Shown here: in pieces, positions 49,090 to 58,650 of the stretch
Numbering within the stretch: the stretch's first letter is position 1
How the letters are laid out: the number at the start of each line of letters is the position of its first letter
Source: Saprospiraceae bacterium
GTDB lineage: Bacteria > Bacteroidota > Bacteroidia > Chitinophagales > Saprospiraceae
NCBI GenBank assembly: GCA_016717655.1
Contig: JADKFC010000003.1
Coordinates: forward strand, 62,001-126,000
Direction of reading: 5' to 3'
Length of the DNA: 64,000 nucleotides
Translations under genes and position numbers: made by a program
Notes under the pieces: model-generated
The model's input: the letters and a program-made list of their open reading frames with translations, nothing else
What the model was told of the DNA's origin: nothing
The model's database searches: none

Positions 49090-52000
49090 TTGAAACAGCT
49101 TACTCGCGTATGTGGTATTGCCACATCATGGAAAAAATCCATAGTCTTTTCTCTGGCTATGCTTACCCTGGGAATATTGAGTTCTCAAAATCCTATTGAT
49201 GGAAACCAGGGTTTTCAAATTATTACAGAAGGAAACTTTACATCAACTGGAGGCCACCACATTCACGGTCCATTGGCGGTTGGGGGTAATTTGATTATCA
49301 ACAACTCTGCTACAGGTGAAATCAATATGGACAACACAGGTTCATATATTTTCCCGGGTGATGGAAGCACCTCTACTGGATTGATGGTTGCTGGTAGTGT
49401 TACCTGGACAGCGGGTAACTTAAAAGTACTGAGCAACAAATACATCCACATTGGTAGTGGTTCTGGTTCCGCCTCTGGAGATAATGGAACAAATAACAAT
49501 ACACAAGTCTACCCATCAGGCGCATCTTATAACAATGCCAAGAGAATAGAGGGTACTATTGATCAAACACCCAACCCGGCTGTTTTCCAAAGCTCACCTT
49601 TTGCTTTTGCCAGTTTGTTTGATACTTACAGAAACAATTCGTTTGGTTTATCCAATTGTACAGGCAATGTTCAGCTTTATAATTCCAGTGGGGCTGCTAT
49701 TTCAGGAAATACTGTTTCATCAGCCCAAAATGTAAAAATTACTTCATTGGCCAATGGTGTTAACCACCTGAAACTTTCCACAACCTCTTTAAACAACATC
49801 ACTGAATTTAAATTTGAAGGCACAGGCATTCCCAGTGCTACAAAAATTTTGGTCATTACTGTAAACCTGACCGCCAATTTTACCTGGAACAACAGAAACA
49901 TGCCGGGCATTTCTAATTCATCGGCACCTTATATTTTGTGGAACTTTTATGGTTCGACTTCCTATAACTTAACAGTTAATACAGCTAGTTTAATTTACGG
50001 TACCATTTTCGCACCCTCTATGAATCTGATCAAAACAGGTACTGGTGATATTGATGGAAACATTGTTGCAAAAACGGCATCTCTCGGCTTAGGTGAAATT
50101 CACTTTTTCCCATTTGCTGCCAGTGCACCCAATTGTTGTTCTAATATCACTACGGCAGGTACCATTGCCGGTGATGAATCAGGAACCTGTGGCTTTGACC
50201 CCGCTGCGACAACAAGTTCTGTAAGCGCTTCAGGTGGAAGCGGTACCCTTGAATACAAATGGGAACAATCTACAGACAATTGGGTAACCTTTAGTGAGAT
50301 CAGCGGGGCTACTTCAACCACGTATAATCCTGGGGTCATTTATCAAACAACCAAGTACAGACGCAAAGCGAGGAGAAGGGGCTGTGATGTCTGGGCTTAT
50401 TCAAATGCCATCACTAAAACCATATCCAACATGCCTGTGGCCAATGCAGGCGCAGATATTTCACAATGTGAAAATGGAGCTTTTGAACTTACAGGCAATA
50501 CACCTTTAACTGGCCAAACTTCGTCATGGTCGGTTGTAAGTGGTACTGTATACAACAATACAAGCTGGTCAGATCCTGCAATTACTGTATCAATGCCATC
50601 TGGCAATTCTGCCACCCTCAGATATTCTGTTGTCAATGGTTTGTGTACTTCAACAGATGATATTATCCTCACCAATAGTACCGGTTGTAGCACAACTTGC
50701 GTCAATCCTATTAATGGAAATGGAGATTTGGAAACAGAAGGAAATGCAACCAATTTTAACCTCACCTTCAATTCTACACCTGCCCTACTGGTTACTTCAA
50801 CCATAGCACCAAGCTATTGGTCAGAAAGATATGGAGGCAATGCCACCAATACTACTTCTTTTTATGGTGCCTTTTATTTGAAAAAAACCGGTGCATCCGG
50901 AGATCCTAAAAGCGGTACCCATATGATTTACCTGAATGGAGGAAGTTTTTGTTTATCTGCTTTGGGCTTAAGTGCCAATCTTCAATGTGGAAAAACTTAT
51001 AAATTTACAGCATGGATAGCTGCATATACCAATGGAGCAACTCAATACGATTCTCCGTTTGCACTTGAACATGCGGCTTCATCTTCATCCACGAGCACCA
51101 CAAAAGTGATCGAATTAATGGCTCCCAAAAGTGCTTCCTGGAACGATCTAAATTGGCAGCGGTATGAATTTACCGTGACCATCCCATCTAACGGATTTAC
51201 CTGGGGAGATTTTTATTTTACTAGTGAAGATGCAACTAAAGGCATTGTCATTGATGATGTTTGTATTACCGAAATCAACAGAGGATCAACAGCGATTGCA
51301 GGCCTCGATCAGTTTGGTTGTACCAATACATTTGTTTTAGGTGCAACAGCAGCAGCTTCAGGATATACAGGTACATGGTCTGTAAATAGTGGCAGTGCTA
51401 CCATTTCCAGTACTTCTTCTGTTTCTCCTACTGTTACAATTACTTCTGGCAGTGCTGCCTCTTTTAAATGGACCGTATCAAATGGCTCATGTACCACTAC
51501 AGATTTGGTCAATGTGGGTTATTCATCTGGCACGCCTGTTACTGTTAACAATGCTACAGTATGTGCTGGAGGTAGTGCAACATTGACAGCAAGTGGCTGC
51601 TCTTCCAGCCTGGCCTGGTCCAATGGAGCCACCACATCTTCTATCACAGTGACTCCTGCTTCCACTACAACCTATTCTGTAACTTGTACTCCTGCACAAT
51701 CTTCCAACCTGGTATTAAACAATGGATTTGAATCTGCTACCAATTTTCAGAATTGGGCGAACTGGGGCAATGCTGCGGTTACTACAACTGCAGGTGAATT
51801 TAGAACTGGTACCAAAGGTGCAAAAATTAACGGCACTTCAGCCTGGGGTGGTTTTGGACAAGATATTGCCGTAACTCCAGGACAATATTTTACAATTTCT
51901 TTTTGGGCCAAATCTACCAATCCTGCTTCCAATCCAATGGTGGGTTACAATTTTTTCAATTCTTCCTGGGCAGAATTGGCTACCTTTCATTCAGCCGTAG

Positions 52001-55000
52001 TTACAAGTGGTTCTTTCACAAAATATACTTTTACAGCAGTAGCACCACCAAATGCAGCATGGCTTCAGATAGGTGCATCTACCAATGAAAAAGGAATTCT
52101 ATACGTAGATGATATTGAAGTTGTGAGATCAACTGGCTGCGTTTCTACAGCGAATGGCACCGTTACTGTATCTAATGCTACCCTTGCCATGGGTACTCCG
52201 GTTGTCAGTGGTTGTATTGACCACCCAATCCAGGATGTAGCTACTGTTACGGTTCCAATCACATGGACCAACGCCCCTTCAGGAGATAGAATCAGGGTAA
52301 CATTGGGTGAAAAAATTGAACTGATTGATGTGGCCGGCGGCGCTACATCTCCTCAAAATATTGTTTTTATGGTTCCTGCCAATGGGGCAACTTCACGTTC
52401 CGTAACTGCAACCTGGCTCAATACTTCAGGATGTTCTGCTTCAAGAACCTTTAATGCTCCTGTAGCATGTACTTCCAATACTTTTGATTGCGATGTCCTT
52501 TACCTTTGTGGTTTGGATAAACCGGCTGATGGTGACGCATATGATCACGGTTTTATCAACTACCTCACTGAGGTAAATGGAGGAACGGTTACACCCGTTT
52601 TGGTCAAACCTGATGCCAGTGGTTACGGTACTTATGACCCTAATACCAATGTGGCAATGACAGTCAATTTTTCTAACTACAAAACAATCATTGTTTCTCC
52701 CACTACAGAAGGCCATGTTTCTACCGATCTGAAAAACTTCTTAAAAAATTATACAGGTGGCTTACTTAACATGAATTATGAAATGTTGGACGACCTGGGC
52801 ATGATCACAGGTACAGGAGGTACATCCTGGTCAACAAGCGCTTACATTGATAATAGCACACTTGCAGAAATCTATAATTATGACAACTTCGGAGCCATTA
52901 GCAGCAATGTGCTGACTACAGGCAATTATTTATCAAATGCTTCTCCGGTATTATGGGCCAGTGCAGGAAATGCCAACAGTGGCATCAATGGTATTGGCTT
53001 CAATTATGAAGCACATGAATTGAGCGGTACCATTTCAACAACACATGGTGCAAGGGTATTTTTGGGCTATCATATGAATGGATTTTATGCCAATAGCAGC
53101 AATGGCGGTGCCTTACCGGCACCTTCAACTTCTTATTTTCACCCTACCAAACACCTAACTCAAACGGCTAAAATTTTACTCGAAAGAGCCATTCTAGAGG
53201 CAGTTGGTGGTTGTCAGGATGAGATTTGCGGCAATGGTATTGATGATGATGGTGATGGACTTGAAGATTGCAGCGATCCGGATTGTGGACTCATTACCAA
53301 CCGTGAATTTGACAATGGCACTACAGGTTGGCAATTAAATGTTCAATCGGGCAATGCTGCTTCTTTGACCGTTGATAAAAACAATATTATATCTGGTGCC
53401 AACTCAGCAAAAATTGTGGTAACCACTACTCAAAATGGTACCGATTGGCATGTTCAATTGGCACAAACAGGTAAGTCTTTGATGGCAGGTACAAAATATA
53501 CCATTACATTTTGGGCTAAGGCAAGTACATCAAGAACAGCTTCGGTATTGTTACAGTTAGGAGCTTCTCCTTATACAACTTATTTTTCCCAAAGCTTCAC
53601 CATTGGTACTGGCTATGCTTTATACTCTTATGATTTTACACCCAGCTCTGCTTTATCCAATGTTTCCTTTTTATTGAATTTGGCTAAAGCAACAGGTACT
53701 ATATACATTGATAATATTCAAATTAAAGAAAGATGCGAAATCTGTAATAATGGTTTAGACGATGATGGAGATGGCTTGACCGATGCCCTCGATACGGACT
53801 GTAATTCTTGCGAATTTGTGGGTCAGAACCTTGTTACGAATGGTGAATTTGAAGCAGGTAATACTGGTTTCGTTTCTGATTATGTTTATACCAATCCAGC
53901 TGCTATGTGCGGAATCTGGGGTATCTACAGTATAGTTAACAGAATTACAGAAGTAGGTGCTCCTCTTGGATGTAACAATTCAATATGGTCAGTAGCAGAT
54001 AGAAATGGGGCTGGCGGCAAGTTCATGCTCATAGACCCAAGTGCAGCTACAGGTGTAAATGACAGAATCTGGTCTCAAACAGTTAGTGTTTGTCCCAATA
54101 CCGATTATGTATTTTCAGTATGGACAAAAAATGTTTATTATTCAGAAGCTGTCGGTTACCCTGGAGTGGATCCCAACTTCCAGTTTGCCATCAATGGAAT
54201 TGCGTTGCCGGGAGCTAACTTTATTATGCCACGTCAGGCTAAGGCAGATTCAACCAAATGGATTAAAGTACAAGGCACCTGGAATTCAGGTTCTGCTACT
54301 ACCGCTAGTTTGAGAATTGCAAATAAGATACCTGGCAATTATGGCAACGATCTTGCATTAGATGGAATCTATTTTGGTCTTTGTGGCAAAACAGTTTCTA
54401 TCACAACCCCCGTAACAACATTCTGCGAAGGTACCAATACCAATATACAGGCCAACCTCGAAACGCTCAATTCAAATTGGTCGTTCTATGAATGGTTAAA
54501 AGATGGTGTTGTGGTTGCTTCCGGTACAACTGCCACTTCTTATTTGGCAACGGCCGCAGGAACTTATACACTCAGGGCTTATAATACAGCCAACAACTCC
54601 GGTTGTCCCCAAGCTAGTAATTCTATTACGCTGACCATGACCGCTAGACCGGTTATTGGTACACTTAGTGCATCTACTCTTTGTGTCGGCGGCACTGCAT
54701 CTATCACTCCATCAACCGGCGGTACATGGACCTCAAGTAATCCAGCCGTTGCAACCATTACCAATGCAGGTGCTGTAACAGCAGTAAGTGCAGGTACAGC
54801 TAGCTTTACTTTTACACAAACTTCTAATGGCTGTATTTCATTGCCTTCTGCTACTTTGACCGTGGTCGCTGATCCAACCGTAAGTGTTACCGGAGCAGGA
54901 AACACAATTTGTACCGGAGGCACCGTGACCTTGGGAAGTTCTATTTCTGGTGGTACCGGAGCAACAACTTATATCTGGCAAAATTCAACCAACAATAGCA

Positions 55001-58000
55001 CCTGGACTACTATTTCTGGTGCTACTGCTGCCACATACACTACACCGGTACTGACTTCCAATATGTATTACAGAGTTTCTATAACCCAGGCAGCCTCTGG
55101 TTGTGGTTCATCCACTTCTGCCTCTGGTTTGGTAACCGTTGTTGCAGATCCTGTTGTTTCCATTACTGGAGGAGGGCTGACTATTTGTGAAGGCAATTCC
55201 GTTACTTTGGGAAGTACCCTTGTCGACGGTACGGGTACATCTAACTACCAATGGCAAAGCAGCACTGATAATATTACCTATACCAATATCAGTGGAGCTA
55301 ATTCTGCTACGTATACTACTCCGGTATTAAGCTCTTCAAGATATTATAAAGTTTCTGTAACACAAACCGGCGTTGGTTGCGGAGCCGCTACCTCTGCTAG
55401 TAGTTTGATCACAGTTAATCCAAAACCTGTGGCAACGATTGTTGGCGCTGCAACCATCTGTGCCGGAGCTACTACTTCGCTCTCTCCAACTACAGGAGGC
55501 ACATGGGTTTCAAGCGCACCAGGCATTGCCACCATAACCAATAGCGGTATTGTTACCGGTGTAACTTCTGGTACAGCTACATTTACATTTACCAATTCTA
55601 CAACGGGCTGCGTTTCCAATGCCTCAGGCCCTGTAACTGTAAACGGAAGACCTGTGGTATCAGTTACTGGACCCACTACCATTTGTGCTGGTAGTACCAC
55701 AACCTTGTCTCCTTCAACAGGAGGTACATGGTCTTCTTCTAATTCAACCATTGCTACAGTTACCAATACAGGTGTTGTAACAGGTATGGCTTCTGGAAGT
55801 GTTACATTTACGTTTACGCAAACTTCTAATGGATGTACCTCAAACCCCACAACAGCTATTACTGTAGGAGCAGGTTTAACTTCCGGAATTAATTACAATG
55901 GTTCTGTTTGTTTGACCAGCAATTCCCAACTGACAGCAACCAAAACGGGTGGTACGGCTCCCTTTGTCTATACATGGAGTGGCCCTTCTGGATTCACTGC
56001 CAATACACAGAATGCCAGCATTACCCAAAGTGGCAATTACTACCTAACCATTACTGATGGTTCGGGTTGTCAATCTACTGCCAACGGCTTTGTTCACGTA
56101 AAATTTGAGCCATTGGTAGCAGCAGTTCAAACTACCGTATGCGAAGGTCAATCTGTAAATCTTTCAGCAAGTGGTGCAAATGCTACTTCCTATGTTTGGG
56201 GAGCCAATGCCGGCAACGCCACATCATCTACTGTCAATGTATTCCCAGTTTTACCTTCTTCAACTTATATTGTAACGGTTACCAACAATGTGGGATGTAC
56301 TGGTACAGCCTCTTCTACTATCAGCGTTAATGCCAAACCTACTGTTAGTATTACGGGGTCCAATACACTATGCGTAGGTTCTACTTCTCAATTGTCACCT
56401 TCAACGGGAGGCAGCTGGGCCGTTTCTGACGGATCAAAAGCCACTGTAACCAATAGCGGCCTTGTTACCGCTATTGCAGCAGGAACCGTTAATTTCACGT
56501 TTACTTCTTCGGCTACCGGCTGTGCCTCTAATGCCACTAACAACATAACCATCAATGCCAGACCCAATGCAGGACCCGATCCGGGTTCATTGGATTGTTT
56601 TGAAAGCGATGCAGCCACTATGGCCGCTACTGGTACCGGTACCTGGACTCTTGGTGCAGGCAGTGCTGGTACTGTCACTATTGTCAATCCAACAAGTCCT
56701 ACATCTACTGTTAATAAATTTTCTACCTTCGGAAATTATTACCTGGTTTGGACCAATGCAGCCGGTTGTTCCGATACTGCCAAAATCATGGTCAACGATG
56801 CATGTGATTGTGTAATCTCTAACAACACCATCACTTCTCCCGCTACAACTAATTTTTGTGTAAGCACAGGCATCCTTACTATCAATGGATCTTCACCCAA
56901 TCCTGCTGCAGGTATATTTCAATGGATGTACTCACTCAATGGTGCTGCGTATGCAAACGCACCCGGCATCAGCAACCTGCAAAATTATACAACTCTTTCA
57001 CTAGGTGTAGGTACCCATAAATTTAAAAGATTTTATACAAAACTGACAGGTAAGATATGCGGTCTTGAAAGCAATGAAGTTACTATTGTGGTCAATAGTA
57101 AGCCAACCATTACACAACCTTTGTCATCAAGTCTTTGCGTGGGTGCAACAACTACCATTACCCCAACTTCAGGGGGTACCTGGACCAGCTCAGCGCCTGG
57201 TGTAGCCAGCATCAACAATGCAGGCCTCATAACAGGTATTGCTGCCGGATCAGCTGCATTCACCTTTACCAATTCTACTACTGGTTGCGTATCAGATGCG
57301 AGCTCAGCCATAACAATCAATGCTAAACCCATTGTATCTGCTTCATCCAACAATGTTTGTATGGGCAGCACCTTAAACCTTACTCCTACATCAGGAGGTA
57401 GCTGGGCCTCATCTAATTTGTCGATTGCTGCAGTTTCAAGCGAAGGTTTGGTTTCTCCGGCAGCGGTAGGAACAGTAAACTTTACTTTTACTGCTGCTGT
57501 TACAGGTTGCAGTGCTACCCTTGCCAGTCCAATCAACGTGAGAGGCCTCCCTGCTCTAACCATTGACTACAACGGTTCCATTTGTCTGACAGATACTTCA
57601 AAATTAAAAGCGCTGGTCACAGGTGGTAACGCACCTTTTACGTACAGCTGGACCGGACCATCTTCATTTACAGCCAATCAAGCCATAGTGCCAATTACTT
57701 TAAATGGTAATTACTACGTAACGGTTACAGACCAATACCTATGTCATGCATCTACTTCTGGCTTTGTATATGAAAAGTACGAACCACTAATTGTATCACT
57801 TCAATCTAATATCTGTGAAGGCCAAAGTATGGATCTTATGGTCAATGCCAGCTCTGCAGTTACTTATCAATGGAGTGCAAATGCGGGCAATGCAATTTCA
57901 CAAACTGTTACAGTATATCCTACTGCACCAAGCTCTTTGTTTAAAGTAACAGTCACCAACGTAAATGGCTGTTCTGCAGTTGCATCTGCCAACATCAGTG

Positions 58001-58650
58001 TTACGGCCAAGCCGATTGTGTCCATCACTGGGGCCTCCAGCCTTTGTATCGGAAGTACCAGTACCCTTACGCCATCTACAGGTGGTATATGGTCAAGTAC
58101 CAATCCATCGGTTGCTTCTGTTACCAATACAGGCTTGGTTACAGGTATTTCAACTGGCATCGCTACCTTTATCTTTACACAATCATCTAATGGCTGTGTT
58201 TCTGATCCCAGCTCACCTATTATTGTAGACACCAAACCTGTAATCAATCTCAATGGGTCTACCAATATGTGTATTGGAGATCAAAGAACCATTTCTCCCG
58301 CTTTTGGTGGAACATGGGTAAGTTCAAACCCATCCGTGATTTCAATCACCAATCAAGGAGTGATAACTGCTTTGGCAGCCGGTAGTGCTACCTTTACATA
58401 TACACTTGCAGGATCAAATTGTGCTTCTGATGCTTCGGCACCAGTGAGTGTTAACATAAAACCATCTACCGTATTAACAGGTTCTTCTTCTCTTTGTGTT
58501 GGCGACGAAACTACACTGAGTCCTACCATGGGAGGAATTTGGACCAGCTCCAATCCAATTGTTGCTACTATCGAAAACAACGGTGCAGTCACTGCTATAT
58601 CAGCAGGTAGTGCAACTTTTGTTTTTCACCGATGCCGCAAGTGGCTGTAG
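49090..58650 (+). CDS. Giant choice-of-anchor A surface protein, N-terminal part of a frameshifted gene, paralogue of the fourth gene
   Basis: TTG 49090 (MKQLTRVCG...WKKSIVFSLAMLTLG) gives a good signal peptide before SSQNPIDGNQGF; a stop at 49075 rules out in-frame upstream ATG, and the next ATG (49159) cuts into the signal. Domains: choice-of-anchor A (about 33-349), RRKARRRGCD block, lectin-like (from 537), CBM-like (from 873), alpha/beta-looking domain (1134-1374), NGIDDDGDG, CBM-like (from 1401), NGLDDDGDG. The next domain is not found in the fourth gene: a lectin-like one (1580-1767, NLVTNGEFEAGNTGFVSDY). It is followed by BIG2 and SYQWQSS-type Ig repeats, a two-Ig cassette, the AGPDP/CxCVIxNN pair, 2 BIG2, a second cassette and the first 3 of 12 BIG2 repeats. 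One surplus T at 58622-58626 ends the frame (...FVFHRCRKWL). Confidence 0.92.
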   Translation: MKQLTRVCGIATSWKKSIVFSLAMLTLGILSSQNPIDGNQGFQIITEGNFTSTGGHHIHGPLAVGGNLIINNSATGEINMDNTGSYIFPGDGSTSTGLMVAGSVTWTAGNLKVLSNKYIHIGSGSGSASGDNGTNNNTQVYPSGASYNNAKRIEGTIDQTPNPAVFQSSPFAFASLFDTYRNNSFGLSNCTGNVQLYNSSGAAISGNTVSSAQNVKITSLANGVNHLKLSTTSLNNITEFKFEGTGIPSATKILVITVNLTANFTWNNRNMPGISNSSAPYILWNFYGSTSYNLTVNTASLIYGTIFAPSMNLIKTGTGDIDGNIVAKTASLGLGEIHFFPFAASAPNCCSNITTAGTIAGDESGTCGFDPAATTSSVSASGGSGTLEYKWEQSTDNWVTFSEISGATSTTYNPGVIYQTTKYRRKARRRGCDVWAYSNAITKTISNMPVANAGADISQCENGAFELTGNTPLTGQTSSWSVVSGTVYNNTSWSDPAITVSMPSGNSATLRYSVVNGLCTSTDDIILTNSTGCSTTCVNPINGNGDLETEGNATNFNLTFNSTPALLVTSTIAPSYWSERYGGNATNTTSFYGAFYLKKTGASGDPKSGTHMIYLNGGSFCLSALGLSANLQCGKTYKFTAWIAAYTNGATQYDSPFALEHAASSSSTSTTKVIELMAPKSASWNDLNWQRYEFTVTIPSNGFTWGDFYFTSEDATKGIVIDDVCITEINRGSTAIAGLDQFGCTNTFVLGATAAASGYTGTWSVNSGSATISSTSSVSPTVTITSGSAASFKWTVSNGSCTTTDLVNVGYSSGTPVTVNNATVCAGGSATLTASGCSSSLAWSNGATTSSITVTPASTTTYSVTCTPAQSSNLVLNNGFESATNFQNWANWGNAAVTTTAGEFRTGTKGAKINGTSAWGGFGQDIAVTPGQYFTISFWAKSTNPASNPMVGYNFFNSSWAELATFHSAVVTSGSFTKYTFTAVAPPNAAWLQIGASTNEKGILYVDDIEVVRSTGCVSTANGTVTVSNATLAMGTPVVSGCIDHPIQDVATVTVPITWTNAPSGDRIRVTLGEKIELIDVAGGATSPQNIVFMVPANGATSRSVTATWLNTSGCSASRTFNAPVACTSNTFDCDVLYLCGLDKPADGDAYDHGFINYLTEVNGGTVTPVLVKPDASGYGTYDPNTNVAMTVNFSNYKTIIVSPTTEGHVSTDLKNFLKNYTGGLLNMNYEMLDDLGMITGTGGTSWSTSAYIDNSTLAEIYNYDNFGAISSNVLTTGNYLSNASPVLWASAGNANSGINGIGFNYEAHELSGTISTTHGARVFLGYHMNGFYANSSNGGALPAPSTSYFHPTKHLTQTAKILLERAILEAVGGCQDEICGNGIDDDGDGLEDCSDPDCGLITNREFDNGTTGWQLNVQSGNAASLTVDKNNIISGANSAKIVVTTTQNGTDWHVQLAQTGKSLMAGTKYTITFWAKASTSRTASVLLQLGASPYTTYFSQSFTIGTGYALYSYDFTPSSALSNVSFLLNLAKATGTIYIDNIQIKERCEICNNGLDDDGDGLTDALDTDCNSCEFVGQNLVTNGEFEAGNTGFVSDYVYTNPAAMCGIWGIYSIVNRITEVGAPLGCNNSIWSVADRNGAGGKFMLIDPSAATGVNDRIWSQTVSVCPNTDYVFSVWTKNVYYSEAVGYPGVDPNFQFAINGIALPGANFIMPRQAKADSTKWIKVQGTWNSGSATTASLRIANKIPGNYGNDLALDGIYFGLCGKTVSITTPVTTFCEGTNTNIQANLETLNSNWSFYEWLKDGVVVASGTTATSYLATAAGTYTLRAYNTANNSGCPQASNSITLTMTARPVIGTLSASTLCVGGTASITPSTGGTWTSSNPAVATITNAGAVTAVSAGTASFTFTQTSNGCISLPSATLTVVADPTVSVTGAGNTICTGGTVTLGSSISGGTGATTYIWQNSTNNSTWTTISGATAATYTTPVLTSNMYYRVSITQAASGCGSSTSASGLVTVVADPVVSITGGGLTICEGNSVTLGSTLVDGTGTSNYQWQSSTDNITYTNISGANSATYTTPVLSSSRYYKVSVTQTGVGCGAATSASSLITVNPKPVATIVGAATICAGATTSLSPTTGGTWVSSAPGIATITNSGIVTGVTSGTATFTFTNSTTGCVSNASGPVTVNGRPVVSVTGPTTICAGSTTTLSPSTGGTWSSSNSTIATVTNTGVVTGMASGSVTFTFTQTSNGCTSNPTTAITVGAGLTSGINYNGSVCLTSNSQLTATKTGGTAPFVYTWSGPSGFTANTQNASITQSGNYYLTITDGSGCQSTANGFVHVKFEPLVAAVQTTVCEGQSVNLSASGANATSYVWGANAGNATSSTVNVFPVLPSSTYIVTVTNNVGCTGTASSTISVNAKPTVSITGSNTLCVGSTSQLSPSTGGSWAVSDGSKATVTNSGLVTAIAAGTVNFTFTSSATGCASNATNNITINARPNAGPDPGSLDCFESDAATMAATGTGTWTLGAGSAGTVTIVNPTSPTSTVNKFSTFGNYYLVWTNAAGCSDTAKIMVNDACDCVISNNTITSPATTNFCVSTGILTINGSSPNPAAGIFQWMYSLNGAAYANAPGISNLQNYTTLSLGVGTHKFKRFYTKLTGKICGLESNEVTIVVNSKPTITQPLSSSLCVGATTTITPTSGGTWTSSAPGVASINNAGLITGIAAGSAAFTFTNSTTGCVSDASSAITINAKPIVSASSNNVCMGSTLNLTPTSGGSWASSNLSIAAVSSEGLVSPAAVGTVNFTFTAAVTGCSATLASPINVRGLPALTIDYNGSICLTDTSKLKALVTGGNAPFTYSWTGPSSFTANQAIVPITLNGNYYVTVTDQYLCHASTSGFVYEKYEPLIVSLQSNICEGQSMDLMVNASSAVTYQWSANAGNAISQTVTVYPTAPSSLFKVTVTNVNGCSAVASANISVTAKPIVSITGASSLCIGSTSTLTPSTGGIWSSTNPSVASVTNTGLVTGISTGIATFIFTQSSNGCVSDPSSPIIVDTKPVINLNGSTNMCIGDQRTISPAFGGTWVSSNPSVISITNQGVITALAAGSATFTYTLAGSNCASDASAPVSVNIKPSTVLTGSSSLCVGDETTLSPTMGGIWTSSNPIVATIENNGAVTAISAGSATFVFHRCRKWL
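56562..57096 (+). repeat. AGPDP domain plus CxCVIxNN module in the fifth gene
   Basis: NAGPDPGSLDC...MAATGTGTWTLGAGSAG is followed at 56803 by CDCVISNN...FC....LTINGSSPNP..G.FQWMYS.NG...LGVGTHKFKRF. It is collinear with the pair in the fourth gene and related to the first module of the second gene. Confidence 0.8.

Noticed and set aside
2633..58626. Phase variation by slipped-strand mispairing
   Set aside because: The runs are only 4-6 bases long, shorter than typical phase-variable tracts. The T6 run at 19684 remains the only weak candidate.
2613..58650. Programmed ribosomal frameshifting at the four breaks
   Set aside because: The breaks differ in direction (one surplus A, two missing T, one surplus T), lie in ordinary domain interiors, and no common slippery heptamer or downstream pseudoknot is visible.
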